Part shown: positions 31,102-39,771 of the stretch, piece after piece
Numbering within the stretch: position 1 is the stretch's first letter
Layout: each line of letters opens with the position of its first letter
Source of the DNA: Ramlibacter montanisoli
GTDB taxonomy: Bacteria; Pseudomonadota; Gammaproteobacteria; Burkholderiales; Burkholderiaceae_C
Reading direction: 5' to 3'
Assembly: GCF_013087525.1 (NCBI RefSeq)
Contig: NZ_JABFCS010000001.1
Coordinates: forward strand, 2,418,001 to 2,482,000
DNA: 64,000 nucleotides
Notes under the pieces: generated by a model
The model's input: only the letters and a program-made list of their open reading frames with translations
Database searches by the model: none
Told to the model about the DNA's origin: nothing
Translations under genes and position numbers: made by a program

Positions 31102-31370
31102 TCGCTGGCCCACGGCTTGAGCACGCCCGCGTCGAGCACCTTGATCTGCTCCTCCACCGCCTGCAGCTTGTCGCGGCAGAACCTCAGCAGTTCGGCACCG
31201 CGCTCGTAGCCGGCGAGGAGCTGCTCCAGCGGCAGCTGCCCGGATTCGATCAGGCCGGTGAGCTGCTCCAGCTCTTCCATCGCCGCTTCGTAGCTGGCCG
31301 GGGGTGTGAAGGGGGCTTGGACATGCAAATACTTGAAATCAAAGGTGGATTTTAGGCTGAGGACCCCCAT
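31098..31370 (-). CDS. xseB: Exodeoxyribonuclease VII small subunit
   Basis: Up to 90 residues. The core ([40 protein letters not shown], then [12 protein letters not shown]) is the standard XseB coiled coil that binds the large nuclease subunit; the large subunit gene is not in this window. The first ~22 residues ([20 protein letters not shown]) are unusual for the family, so the real start may be a downstream TTG near 31325. It ends GVLKPWASE and its stop overlaps the ispA start, indicating translational coupling. Confidence 0.9.
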   Translation of the reverse strand: MGVLSLKSTFDFKYLHVQAPFTPPASYEAAMEELEQLTGLIESGQLPLEQLLAGYERGAELLRFCRDKLQAVEEQIKVLDAGVLKPWASE

Positions 31371-31462
31371 GTCACCCCGGGGGTAGAATCGCCCTCCCTT
31401 CTCGTCGCGCTCCCAAGCGCGGCCCTGTCCCCTTCATAGGGGGAGTCTCTAGGTCAGGTGAA

Positions 31463-32607
31463 ATGTCTGATTTAAGTCTTCAGTTACAGCAGGCCGCAAG
31501 CCAACTTCCCGTTTCCAGCTACTTCGACCAAGCGCTTTTCGAGCGCGAGATGGAGCTCATCTACCAGCGCGGTCCCCGCTACCTGGGGCATGAACTCGCG
31601 GTCCCGGAGCTTGGCGACTACTACGCGCTGCCGCAGGAAGGCGAGGGCCGCGTGCTCGTGCGCACGCCGCAAGGCGTCGAAGTCATCTCCAACGTGTGCC
31701 GACATCGCCAGGCGGTGATGCTGCGCGGGCGCGGCTCGGTCAACGGGCCGGCCGCCTCCGGGGGAACATCGTGTGCCCGCTACACCGCTGGACCTACAGC
31801 GCCGGCCAGGGTGCGAAGGCCGGCACGCTGCTGGGCGCGCCGCACTTCGCCACCGACCCCTGCCTCAACCTGAACAATTACAAGGTCCAGACCTGGAACG
31901 GGCTGGTCTTCGAGAGCAACGGCCTTGACGTGAACCGCGCGCTGGCCAGGCTGGGCCCGAAGGCCGACCTGGACTTCTCCGGCTACGTGTACGACCGCAC
32001 CGAGATGCACGAGGTGGACTACAACTGGAAGACCTTCATCGAGGTCTACCTGGAGGACTACCACGTGGGCCCCTTCCACCCGGGCCTGGGCAACTTCGTG
32101 ACCTGCGAGGACCTGCGCTGGGAGTTCGGCCGCGAGTACTCGGTGCAGACGGTTGGCGTGGCGGGCAAGCTCGGCAAGCCCGGCTCCGACGTGTACCGCA
32201 AGTGGCACGACGAGGTGCTGCGCTTCCAGGACGGGAAGGCGCCGAAATACGGCGCGATCTGGCTCACGCTCTACCCGAACGTGATGGTGGAGTGGTACCC
32301 GAACGTGCTGGTGGTCTCCACGCTGTACCCCAAGGGCCCGCAGAAGACGCTCAACGTGGTGGAGTTCTTCTACCCCGAGGAGATCTGCGCCTTCGAGCGC
32401 GAGTTCGTCGAAGCCCAGCAGGCGGCCTACATGGAGACCTGCGTCGAGGACGACGAGATCGCCCTGCGCATGGACGCGGGCCGCAAGGCGCTGATGGAGC
32501 GCGGCGACAACGAGGTCGGCCCCTACCAGAGCCCGATGGAAGACGGCATGCAGCACTTCCACGAGTGGTACCGCGAGGCGATCGGGCCGAACACGCCCCT
32601 CGTCTAG
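31463..32607 (+). CDS. Rieske-type ring-hydroxylating oxygenase alpha subunit (one apparent frameshift)
   Basis: Restored ~381 residues. The Rieske [2Fe-2S] ligands are CRH (NVCRHRQAV) and, after the shift, CPLH (NIVCPLHRW). The mononuclear iron motif is EVYLEDYHVGPFHPGL with its two His, and an acidic third ligand is expected downstream. Such subunits hydroxylate aromatics or demethylate amines using electrons from a separate reductase, which is not adjacent. The shift is in the G run 31760-31764; one more G gives AASGGNIVCPLHRW. The stop TAG shares its G with the next gene's GTG. Substrate not deducible. Confidence 0.85.
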
Positions 32608-33256
32608 TGCCCAGCTTCCCCGGCGGCATCCACAGGGGCACGGTCGTGCCCTGGACCGCCGCAACGTCGACACCGACGCGATCTTCCCCAAGCAGTACGG
32701 CCGCTCCACGGCCAGGAGCGGCTACGGCCCGGTGCTGTTCGACAACTGGCGCTACCTCGATCCCGGTGACCTGGGCAGCGACCATGCGCTGCGCCGCCCC
32801 AATCCCGACTTCGTGCTGAACCAGCCGGCGCTGCGCGGCGCCACCGTGCTGCTGGCCGGCGACAACTTCGGCTGCGGCTCCAGCCGCGAACACGCGGTGT
32901 GGGCGCTGCGGGACTACGGCTTCCGCGCGGTCGTCGCACCCGGCTTCGGCGACATCTTCCGCGGGAACTGCGCGCTCAATGGCGTGGCACCCATCGTGCT
33001 CGCGCAGAACGACGTGCGCGCGCTGTTCGACCTTGCGAACGCAGGCGTGCTCACCGTCGCCATCGACGTGCACGCCGGCACCGTCACGGCCGGGCCGCAC
33101 GTGTTCCGCTTCGCGCTCACGGCGCGGCAGCGCCTGCTGCTCACGCAGGACATCGACTGGATCGGCGCCACGCTGTCGCACCGCGAGCGCATCGCCGCCT
33201 TCGAGGCCGAGCGGCTGGCCCGCCAGCCCTGGCTGGCCCGGATGTTTCCTTCCTGA
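32607..33256 (+). CDS. leuD: LeuD-family protein (3-isopropylmalate dehydratase small subunit), one apparent frameshift
   Basis: Restored 216 residues, the usual LeuD length. After one added C at 32649-32651 the N terminus reads VVPLDRRNVDTDAIFPKQY, then GYGPVLFDNWRYLD, GDNFGCGSSREHAVWALRDY and VAPGFGDIFRGNCALNG, which are canonical swivel-domain motifs. LeuD pairs with LeuC to isomerise isopropylmalate. No leuC or leuB is nearby, and the gene is wedged with one-base overlaps between an oxygenase and a permease, so it may be a paralogue acting on another hydroxy acid. GTG start. Confidence 0.83.
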
Positions 33257-34155
33257 TGCAGGCGCTCTGGATGCTGGCCGCGTCGCTGTTCTTCGCGACG
33301 ATGGCGGTGTGCATCAAGGTCGCCTCGGCGTGGTTCACGGCCAGCGAGCTGGTGTTCTGGCGCGGCTTCATCGGCATGGGGATCATGGCGCTGTGGGCGC
33401 GTTCGCAGCGCACCTCGCTGGCCACGCACTACGCGGGCATGCACGCGTGGCGCAGCCTGGTGGGGGTGCTGTCGCTGGGCGCCTGGTTCTACGCCATCGC
33501 CGGCCTGCCGCTGGCCACCGCGATGACGCTCAACTACATGAGCAGCGTGTGGATCGCCGCCTTCCTCGTAGGCGGTGCGCTGGTCGCCTGGAACCCGCGC
33601 TCGGGCGCGCCGCTGCCGGGCCGCCAGGGCGCGCTGGCCATGACGGTGCTCGCGGGCTTCGCCGGCGTCGTGCTGATGCTGCGGCCCACCATCGAGCAGC
33701 ACCAGGTGTTCGCCGGCTTGGTGGGCCTGCTGTCGGGGCTGCTCTCCGCCTTCGCCTACCTGCAGGTGATGGCACTGGGCAAGATCGGCGAGCCCGAGGT
33801 GCGCACCGTCTTTTATTTCGCCGTGGGCTCCGCGGTCGCGGGCGCGGCCGGCATGCTGGTGACGGGGGTGTCGCCCTGGGACTGGCAGCACGCGCTGTGG
33901 CTCCTGCCGATGGCGCTGCTGGCGTCGCTGGGCCAATGGTGCATGACGCGCGCCTACAGCCACGGCGCCACGCTGGTGGTGGCCAACCTGCAGTACTCCG
34001 GCATCGTGTTCGGCGCGCTGTACAGCCTGCTGCTGTTCGGCGACGACATCCCGCTGTACGGCTGGCTCGGCATGGGGCTGATCTGCGCGAGCGGCATCGC
34101 GGCCACCGTGCTGCGCGCGCGGGCGGCGCCCGACGCGCCCGGCGAAGAGCACTAG
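33256..34155 (+). CDS. EamA/DMT-family transporter
   Basis: 299 residues with about ten hydrophobic helices in two EamA repeats: MQALWMLAASLFFATMAVCI opens the first and GLLSGLLSAFAYLQVMALGK the second; ALLASLGQWCMTRAYSHGAT is the typical tail of the second repeat. Inner membrane drug/metabolite exporters of this family move amino acids, purines or other small compounds. The start ATG shares one base with the LeuD stop (TGATG), implying coupled translation with the Rieske and LeuD genes. Substrate unknown. Confidence 0.9.
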   Translation: MQALWMLAASLFFATMAVCIKVASAWFTASELVFWRGFIGMGIMALWARSQRTSLATHYAGMHAWRSLVGVLSLGAWFYAIAGLPLATAMTLNYMSSVWIAAFLVGGALVAWNPRSGAPLPGRQGALAMTVLAGFAGVVLMLRPTIEQHQVFAGLVGLLSGLLSAFAYLQVMALGKIGEPEVRTVFYFAVGSAVAGAAGMLVTGVSPWDWQHALWLLPMALLASLGQWCMTRAYSHGATLVVANLQYSGIVFGALYSLLLFGDDIPLYGWLGMGLICASGIAATVLRARAAPDAPGEEH

Positions 34156-34217
34156 CCCGTCCGGACGCCTTGGCTTGCCGCCTTCGCGGGAATGACAAAT
34201 CCAGTGAGAATGCGCGG

Positions 34218-35108
34218 ATGTACACGACCCTCATCTCCGCCGGCCAGCTGATGGCCCTGCAGGCCGCCAAGGCCCGCCTGATGGTCTTCGACTGCAGCTT
34301 CGACCTGATGGACCCCACCCTCGGCGAAAAACAGTACCTTCAGTCCCACATCCCCGCGGCCGTGTTCGCCGACCTGGACCACGCCCTGAGCGACAAGGGC
34401 ACGCCGGATCCCAAGACCGGCGCGCCGCAGGCCCATCAGGGCGCGGCATCGGGCGGCCGCCATCCGCTGCCCAGCCGCGAGAAGTTCGCGATGTGGTTGT
34501 CCGGCGTGGGCTTCGCCAACGACATGCAGGCGGTGGCGTACGACCGCAACGGTGCCAACTACTGCGGCCGCCTGTGGTGGATGCTCAAGTGGGCCGGGCA
34601 CGAGGCGGTCGCCGTCCTCGATGGCGGGCTGCAGGCCTGGCAGGCGGCGGGCGGCGAAGTGCGTTCCGGGCCTGAGCCTTCGCACTTCCAGTCCAACTTC
34701 GCGCTGGGCGAACCGCTGCGCCGGCTGGCCACGCTGGAGGAAGTCGCCGCCGGGCTCGGACGCTCCCCGCAGACGCTGGTGGACGCGCGCGCGCCGCAGC
34801 GCTTCCGCGGCGAGGTGGAACCGCTCGATCCGGTGGCGGGCCACATCCCCGGCGCCCTCAACCGGCCGTTCGCGCAGAACATCGGCGCCGACGGCCGCTT
34901 CAAGCCGCCGCAGCAGCTGCGCGCGGAGTTCGAGCAGCTCCTGGACGGCCGCGATCCGGCGACTGTGATCCACCAGTGCGGCAGCGGCGTGAGCGCCGTG
35001 CCCAACCTGCTGGCCATGGAGCTGGCCGGCTACCCGCCCACCGCGCTGTTCGCGGGCAGCTGGAGCGAGTGGAGCCGCAACCCGAAGCTGCCGGTCGAAA
35101 AGGGCTGA
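34218..35108 (+). CDS. sseA: Sulfurtransferase (two-domain rhodanese, 3-mercaptopyruvate sulfurtransferase type)
   Basis: 296 residues with two rhodanese modules. The first (DCSFDLMDPTLGEKQYLQSH; AVLDGGLQAW) lacks a catalytic Cys; the second carries HQCGSGVSAVPNLLAMELAG, whose active-site loop CGSGVSA matches the CGSGVTA of mercaptopyruvate sulfurtransferases rather than the CRKGVT of thiosulfate enzymes. Transfers sulfur to thiols or cyanide in the cytoplasm. It has a strong terminator 19 bases downstream. Start at 34218 gives MYTTLISAGQLMAL. Confidence 0.92.
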   Translation: MYTTLISAGQLMALQAAKARLMVFDCSFDLMDPTLGEKQYLQSHIPAAVFADLDHALSDKGTPDPKTGAPQAHQGAASGGRHPLPSREKFAMWLSGVGFANDMQAVAYDRNGANYCGRLWWMLKWAGHEAVAVLDGGLQAWQAAGGEVRSGPEPSHFQSNFALGEPLRRLATLEEVAAGLGRSPQTLVDARAPQRFRGEVEPLDPVAGHIPGALNRPFAQNIGADGRFKPPQQLRAEFEQLLDGRDPATVIHQCGSGVSAVPNLLAMELAGYPPTALFAGSWSEWSRNPKLPVEKG

Positions 35109-35126
35109 TCGCCCTTCGCAAAGAAT

Positions 35127-35153
35127 AATGCCGGGACCCGCCCGGCATTTTTT
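35127..35153 (+). terminator. Rho-independent terminator after the sulfurtransferase
   Basis: A 9-bp stem AATGCCGGG / CCCGGCATT with an ACCCG loop and a run of six T residues. Confidence 0.92.
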
Positions 35154-35167
35154 CGTCCTTGCGCGCT

Positions 35168-35567
35168 TCAGGGCCGCTGGCCCACCGCACTGCCGGACGT
35201 CATGTTCGCACTGCCGCCGCTGCCCACGGTGGCGCCGCTGGCGGCGGGCGCGGAGCCCATCGCCGTGCCGCCACCGAGGCCGCCGTTCAGGCCCGTGCCG
35301 GACGATGCCGGCTGCGTTCCACCGGCATCGGCGGTACCTGAACCGGTGGTTCCCGGCAGAACGTTGACGCCGGCCTGCGAGCCGGTGGCGCCCGAGGGCC
35401 CGCCGGGGAGTGTCCGGAGCAGCCGGCCGCACCACTTCCGCGGTGCCGCCGGTGGTGCCCGGGCTGCCCGGTGCATTCGGGTTGGTGTCGGCCTGCTTGC
35501 TGCAGGCGGCGAGCGCCAGCGCGCCGGCCGCCACCAGGGTCGCGAGTGCCCAGGACTGGCGCGCCAT
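35168..35567 (-). CDS. Small low-complexity lipoprotein (one apparent frameshift)
   Basis: Restored ~132 residues. MARQSWALATLVAAGALALAACSK is a signal peptide with a lipobox ending LAAC, so it should be a diacylated lipoprotein. The rest is a disordered Gly/Ser/Thr/Ala/Pro-rich chain (NPNAPGSPGTTGGTAEVVRP; SGTGLNGGLGGGTAMGSAP). No known domain. The shift is near 35405-35408 (a C4 run on the coding strand). It starts two bases after the stop of another Ser/Thr-rich lipoprotein, so the two form one unit under the shared upstream motif at 36010-36064. Confidence 0.65.
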
Positions 35568-35569
35568 GC

Positions 35570-35932
35570 TTAGCGGGTCGCGGAAGCGGCCGGGGTGGCC
35601 GACGTGGCGGAGCCGGAGCTCATGTCGGTGGTGCCCGTGGCGGAGCCGGTGGTGCCGGAAGCGCCCATGGAGGTGCCGCTGCCCGTGGTGCCCATGCTGG
35701 AGCTGGAGCCGGCGGTGGTGTCGGTGCTCGTGGACGGGCTGGTCGTGGTGGACGCGGAGCTGCTGGTGTCGGACGGCAGCGTCGTCGACGGCGTCGTGGC
35801 GGTGGAGGTCGAGGAAGGCGTCGAGGTGTCGGCCGGCGTGGTCGCGGTCTCTTCCTTCTTGCCGCAAGCGCTCAGGGTCAGGGCGGCCATCAGGGCCAGG
35901 GCGGCGCATTGGGCGATCGGGGACTTGATCAT
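35570..35932 (-). CDS. Small Ser/Thr-rich lipoprotein
   Basis: 120 residues from the ATG at 35932, which has AAGGAG six bases upstream. MIKSPIAQCAALALMAALTL ends in a lipobox SAC followed by GKKEETATTP. The mature chain is nearly all Ser, Thr, Gly and Ala (TSTPSSTSTATTPSTTLPSD), a flexible surface or periplasmic linker-like polypeptide. No domain recognised. First gene of a two-gene unit with the next lipoprotein. It is preceded by one of the five shared stress-type motifs, which suggests induction with the other members. Confidence 0.8.
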   Translation of the reverse strand: MIKSPIAQCAALALMAALTLSACGKKEETATTPADTSTPSSTSTATTPSTTLPSDTSSSASTTTSPSTSTDTTAGSSSSMGTTGSGTSMGASGTTGSATGTTDMSSGSATSATPAASATR

Positions 35933-36009
35933 CAGGAACTCCTTGAGGGTTTCGTTTGGGGGAATTTCGATAGTGAGGACTGACAGCGCTTGCCGCTGCC
36001 TGCGGCTCA

Positions 36010-36064
36010 CTTTAGTGCGGGTTATCCCTTGCTCTGTCGTCCCCTACTGTCGATGCCTGTAGGA
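36010..36064 (-). promoter_or_regulatory. Shared stress-unit motif E, upstream of the lipoprotein pair
   Basis: Minus strand reads TCCTAC, 18 bases, ACGACA, 19 bases, CTAAAG, ending 77 bases before the ATG at 35932. The same layout occurs upstream of four other minus-strand units in this window. Whether TCCTAC/ACGACA or ACGACA/CTAAAG is the -35/-10 pair cannot be told from sequence. Confidence 0.6.
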
Positions 36065-36108
36065 CAAGGCACGGCCGGGCCAGACTCTGGCACCGTTCTT
36101 ACGAATCC

Positions 36109-36609
36109 CTACGCGAGCGCGGAAGCGAGCGCGTCTTCGCGCAGCGCGTCGGACACCGCGCGCAGTTCCTCCTTGCGCACCGAGATCGCGCGCGCCAGCG
36201 ACTGCAGGTCCAGGCGCGCGGCCAGCGCGCGATTGAACACCTGCTCGCGCTCGTTGCGCACGTGCCGCTCCACGTAGTCCGACAGCACCGCCACGCGCGC
36301 GTCGTACAGCTCGTCCTCGGCGGCCGTCGCCAGGATCTGCGCGACCAGTTCGCGCTGGCTGCCATGCGCGCCCTCGGCCTCGTCGAGCAGTTCGTCGTCC
36401 TGCAGCGCTTCGCGCACGGCGGGATAGAACAGCTCCTCCTCCACCTTCGCGTGGATGGTCAGCTCCATGCAGATCTCTTCGGCCAGCGCGCGGCGCTGCA
36501 GCGCGGGCGCGCGCGTGCGCACCAGTTCGCGGTAGGACTGGAACAGGCCGTGCACCTCGAGGTGGTCGGCATCGAGCAGGTCGATGGCATCGGGCGCGCG
36601 CTTTTTCAT
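36109..36609 (-). CDS. Hemerythrin/HHE cation-binding domain protein
   Basis: 166 residues, all helical. The HHE pattern is visible: DADHLEVHGLFQSYREL supplies the first His pair, ICMELTIHAKVEEELFYPAV gives H...E, and GAHGSQRELVAQI and YVERHVRNEREQVF give the later His residues of the di-iron bundle. Members bind oxygen, NO or iron and often respond to oxidative or nitrosative stress. Cytoplasmic; no signal peptide. Single gene, preceded by a shared stress-type motif whose proximal element is only ten bases from the ATG. Confidence 0.9.
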   Translation of the reverse strand: MKKRAPDAIDLLDADHLEVHGLFQSYRELVRTRAPALQRRALAEEICMELTIHAKVEEELFYPAVREALQDDELLDEAEGAHGSQRELVAQILATAAEDELYDARVAVLSDYVERHVRNEREQVFNRALAARLDLQSLARAISVRKEELRAVSDALREDALASALA

Positions 36610-36618
36610 GAGGTCCCA

Positions 36619-36673
36619 CTCTAGAGATGGCCGCGTCGCACGCTGTCGGCACGATCGCGACGCGCATGTAGGA
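36619..36673 (-). promoter_or_regulatory. Shared stress-unit motif A, upstream of the hemerythrin-domain gene
   Basis: Minus strand: TCCTAC, 18 bases, CCGACA, 19 bases, CTAGAG. The CTAGAG is so close to the ATG at 36609 that TCCTAC/CCGACA is the easier -35/-10 reading for this copy. Confidence 0.6.
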
Positions 36674-36685
36674 GAGCGGATGCTT

Positions 36686-38011
36686 TCACTTGCGCGGTCG
36701 CGCGCGCAGGGCTTTCTCGTAGGCGGCCATCAGCGGCGTCACCGAGATGCCGTGCACGACGATCGAGGTCACCACCACCGACAGCGTCAGCGCGATGAGC
36801 TGGTCGGCCAGCGGCCGGGCCAGCCCGTGGTTGACCGCGTACATGAGGTAGTACAACGAGCCCACGCCGCGGATGCCGAACCACCCGATCAGCCAGCGCT
36901 GGCTGCGCGACACCGAGCTGCGCGCCACGCCCACGCGCACCGCCAGCGGCCGGATCACCACCAGCAGCAGGGGCACGAACCACCAGGCCGACGCCTGCCA
37001 GGGCACCGCCCACAGCAGCGCGCCGATGGCGATCACGATCGCCACTTCGCCGATGCGCTCCACCTGTTCGTTGAATCCCAGCACGGCCTGCGCCATGAAG
37101 GCCGGCGCGTGCTGCGGATCGACCGCGACGTTCTCCGCGATGCTGCGGTCCGGATCGATCAGGGCCTGCTGCACGGGCGCCACGCTGACGTCGCCGCCGC
37201 CCTGCCTCTGCTCCAGCCGGCGCAGCGCCACGCCCGCGGCGAACACCGCGAGGAAGCCGTAGGCGTGCAGCAGGATCGCGCAGCCGTAGGACAGGCCGAT
37301 CAGGCCCAGCGCGAGGAAGTCGTCCAGCCCCACGGCCTCCTTGTGCTGGCGCCGCAGGTGCAGCACCAGGCGGCCGATGCAGATGCCCAGGATCCAGCCC
37401 GTGCCCAGCCCCGCGGCCGTCGCCCACAGCACGTCCACCGCCAGCCAGCGCCAGCCGAACTCGCCCAGCTCGTGCAGCCCGAGCAGGCCCATGCCGAGCA
37501 TCACGAAGGGAAAGGCGGTGCCGTCGTTCAGGCCGCCTTCGCCGGTGAGCGCGAAGCGCAGCTTGTCCTGGTCGCCCGGCTGCTGCAGCTGCACGTCCGA
37601 CGCGAGCACCGGGTCGGTCGGTGCGAGGATCGCGCCCAGCAGCACGCAGGCTCCCAGCGGCAACTGCAGGAACAGCCAGGCGACGCCGGCGATCAGTGCC
37701 ACGGTCACCACCATCGAGTTGAGCGCCAGCCGCACCGGCAGCGCCCAGCGCTTGTCGCTCATGCCCGGGCTGAGCTTCAGGCCTGCGGTGAACAGCGACA
37801 GCAGCACGACGACTTCGGCCAGGCGTTCCAGCAGGTGCGCGTTGGCTATCGGATCCGGCCCCATGAGGTCGAGACCCAGCGGGCTCACGGCCATGCCCAC
37901 CAGCAGGTAGAGCATGGCCGTGGACAGCGGCAGGCGCTTGAGCACGGTGCCGCCCAGGGCCATGAGGACCAGCAGCAGGCCGACGATGACGGACCAGATC
38001 GCGAACTCCAT
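36686..38011 (-). CDS. CPA1-family sodium:proton antiporter
   Basis: 441 residues, about 12 hydrophobic helices. The family core is present: LLGAILAPTDPVLASDVQ with the transport-site Asp, then ALTGEGGLNDGTAFPFVML with the N-D pair, and WFGIRGVGSLYYLMYAVNHG in the C-terminal half. Inner membrane exchanger moving Na+ or K+ outward in return for H+, for salt and pH homeostasis. MEFAIWSVIVGLLLVLMALG is a normal first helix. No RCK or other soluble domain follows. Confidence 0.93.
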   Translation of the reverse strand: MEFAIWSVIVGLLLVLMALGGTVLKRLPLSTAMLYLLVGMAVSPLGLDLMGPDPIANAHLLERLAEVVVLLSLFTAGLKLSPGMSDKRWALPVRLALNSMVVTVALIAGVAWLFLQLPLGACVLLGAILAPTDPVLASDVQLQQPGDQDKLRFALTGEGGLNDGTAFPFVMLGMGLLGLHELGEFGWRWLAVDVLWATAAGLGTGWILGICIGRLVLHLRRQHKEAVGLDDFLALGLIGLSYGCAILLHAYGFLAVFAAGVALRRLEQRQGGGDVSVAPVQQALIDPDRSIAENVAVDPQHAPAFMAQAVLGFNEQVERIGEVAIVIAIGALLWAVPWQASAWWFVPLLLVVIRPLAVRVGVARSSVSRSQRWLIGWFGIRGVGSLYYLMYAVNHGLARPLADQLIALTLSVVVTSIVVHGISVTPLMAAYEKALRARPRK

Positions 38012-38083
38012 GGCCGCGCATTCTTGGCCCTCTGTCGAGCGCGGACTGTGAGGAAATGCCCCGTGATTGCTGGACGGTAGCGA

Positions 38084-38908
38084 TCACAGCCCCAGCAGTG
38101 CTTCGCGCAGCACGGGGCGGTACGAGGGATGGTCGTGCACGTCGTTGTGGCCGCTGCCCGGCAGCACCAGCAGGCGCGCCGAGGGCAGCACTTCCTTCAA
38201 GCGGTGCGCGTGGTGCACGCCGATCAGGGTGTCGTTCTCGCCGTGCACCAGCAGCACGGGGCCGCGGATGTGCGGCAGGTGCGCGGCCGTGTCCAGCGGA
38301 TAGCGGATCAGCGCCGGCGGCACCCAGGGGTAGAACTCGCGCGTCAGGGCGCGGATGCTGGTGTAGGGGGACACGAGCACCGTGAGGTCGGGCGCGCGGC
38401 CGCGCTCGGCGAGCTGCCGCGCGAGGTCCGCCGCCAGGCCGCTGCCCAGCGAACGGCCATAGAGCACCACGCGCTTGCCCGCGTACTGCGCCGCCACCGC
38501 GTCCCAGACCGCCCGCACGTCCTCGCGCAGGTCGTGCGCGCTGGCGATGTGGCCCGTGCTCTTGCCGAAGCCGCGGTAGTCCGGCATGACGAGGTCGAAG
38601 CCCGCCTGCCGGTAGAAGTCCGCGTTGCTGAACCAGCCGGCCAGGTTGCCCGCGTTGCCGTGGAGGAAGAAGACCACGCCCCTGGCGTCGCGGTTCTGCA
38701 GGTGCAGCACGGAAAGGGTGGCGCCCTTCACTTGCACGGTGCGCTCGTGCACGTCCGGCTCCTGCGCCAGCGGGTAGTCCGCGGGCAGCGGCACCGGGTA
38801 GAACATCAGGCTTTCCTGCTTCCACCACAGGAAGGCCAGCAGCGCCGCGTAGACCGCGAGCGCGCCGGCGAGCAGGACCAGAAGGGTCAGCGGCAGGGCC
38901 TTCGGCAT
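38084..38908 (-). CDS. Alpha/beta hydrolase, paralogue 2 of a tandem pair
   Basis: 274 residues. One N-terminal membrane helix (MPKALPLTLLVLLAGALAVY) anchors it; the catalytic domain has VVFFLHGNAGNLAGW (oxyanion HGN), the nucleophile elbow GRSLGSG, acid candidate in LLVHGENDTLIGVHHA and the catalytic His in GSGHNDVHDHPSY. The architecture is that of BEM46/YfhR-like serine hydrolases. It lies 22 bases after its homologue on the same strand, apparently in one operon with it. Substrate unknown. Confidence 0.9.
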   Translation of the reverse strand: MPKALPLTLLVLLAGALAVYAALLAFLWWKQESLMFYPVPLPADYPLAQEPDVHERTVQVKGATLSVLHLQNRDARGVVFFLHGNAGNLAGWFSNADFYRQAGFDLVMPDYRGFGKSTGHIASAHDLREDVRAVWDAVAAQYAGKRVVLYGRSLGSGLAADLARQLAERGRAPDLTVLVSPYTSIRALTREFYPWVPPALIRYPLDTAAHLPHIRGPVLLVHGENDTLIGVHHAHRLKEVLPSARLLVLPGSGHNDVHDHPSYRPVLREALLGL

Positions 38909-38930
38909 GCGCCGAGGGTACCCTGCCGGA

Positions 38931-39749
38931 TCAGAGCCGGCCCAGGGCCGACATCAGCGCCTTGCGCACCGTGGGGAACTGGTGCACGTCGCTGTGGCCC
39001 GCGCCATCCACGCGCAGCAGTTCGGCCTTGTGCATCGCGCTGCACAGCTCCTCGCTGTGGCGGATCGGGATCAGTTCGTCCTTCACGCCGTGGATCAGCA
39101 TCACCGGGCCGAGCAGCTTGGCGGCGTGCTCCAGCGTGTGCAGCGGGTAGCGCAGCACCTGCATCGGCACCCAGGGATACAGCTCCGCGGCCAGGGCGCG
39201 CATGCTGCTGTACGGGGACACCAGCAGCGTCAGGTCGGGCGCGCGGCCTTCCGAGCACAGCTGCGCGGCCAGGCCCGCGGCCAGGCCGGTGCCCAGCGAC
39301 TGGCCCGAGATCACGACCCGCTTCCCTGCGTACATCGGCGCGAAATGCTCCCAGACCTTGTGCACGTCCGCGCGCAGCTGCTGTTCGCTCTCGATCTGGC
39401 TGCTGCTCTTGCCGAAGCCGCGGTAGTCGAACATCACCACGTCGAAGTTGGCCTGGCGGAACGCGTCCAGGTCCACGAACCATTTCTTCAGGTTGCCGGA
39501 GTTGCCGTGCAGGAAGAAGAAGACGCCGCGCGGATTGGGGCATTGCAGGTGGGCGACGGACAGTTGCGCGCCCGGCACGTCCAGCAAGAACTCGCGCGTG
39601 TCCGGGTCGGTGCAGATCGGCTCGTCGGCCGGCAACGGGTCCGGTTCGAACAGCAGCCGTTCCTGCCGGAAGTACAGCCAGCCGACGGCGCCCGCGTAGA
39701 TGGCGCCGATGGCCAGCAGGACCGAGGCGGAGAAGATTGCGTAGACCAT
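38931..39749 (-). CDS. Alpha/beta hydrolase, paralogue 1 of a tandem pair
   Basis: 272 residues from the ATG at 39749, which has GGAGG five bases upstream; a longer frame to 39800 is unlikely. N-terminal helix (MVYAIFSASVLLAIGAIYAG), then GVFFFLHGNSGNLKKWF, nucleophile SGQSLGTG, LIHGVKDELIPIRHSEEL and catalytic GAGHSDVHQFPT. It is a clear paralogue of the next gene (YRGFGKSS versus YRGFGKST), the same length and anchor. A small hydrophilic gene precedes it by 22 bases, so the three probably share the promoter upstream of 40134. Confidence 0.9.
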   Translation of the reverse strand: MVYAIFSASVLLAIGAIYAGAVGWLYFRQERLLFEPDPLPADEPICTDPDTREFLLDVPGAQLSVAHLQCPNPRGVFFFLHGNSGNLKKWFVDLDAFRQANFDVVMFDYRGFGKSSSQIESEQQLRADVHKVWEHFAPMYAGKRVVISGQSLGTGLAAGLAAQLCSEGRAPDLTLLVSPYSSMRALAAELYPWVPMQVLRYPLHTLEHAAKLLGPVMLIHGVKDELIPIRHSEELCSAMHKAELLRVDGAGHSDVHQFPTVRKALMSALGRL

Positions 39750-39771
39750 GTTGCCTCCTCCCCGCACCGCC

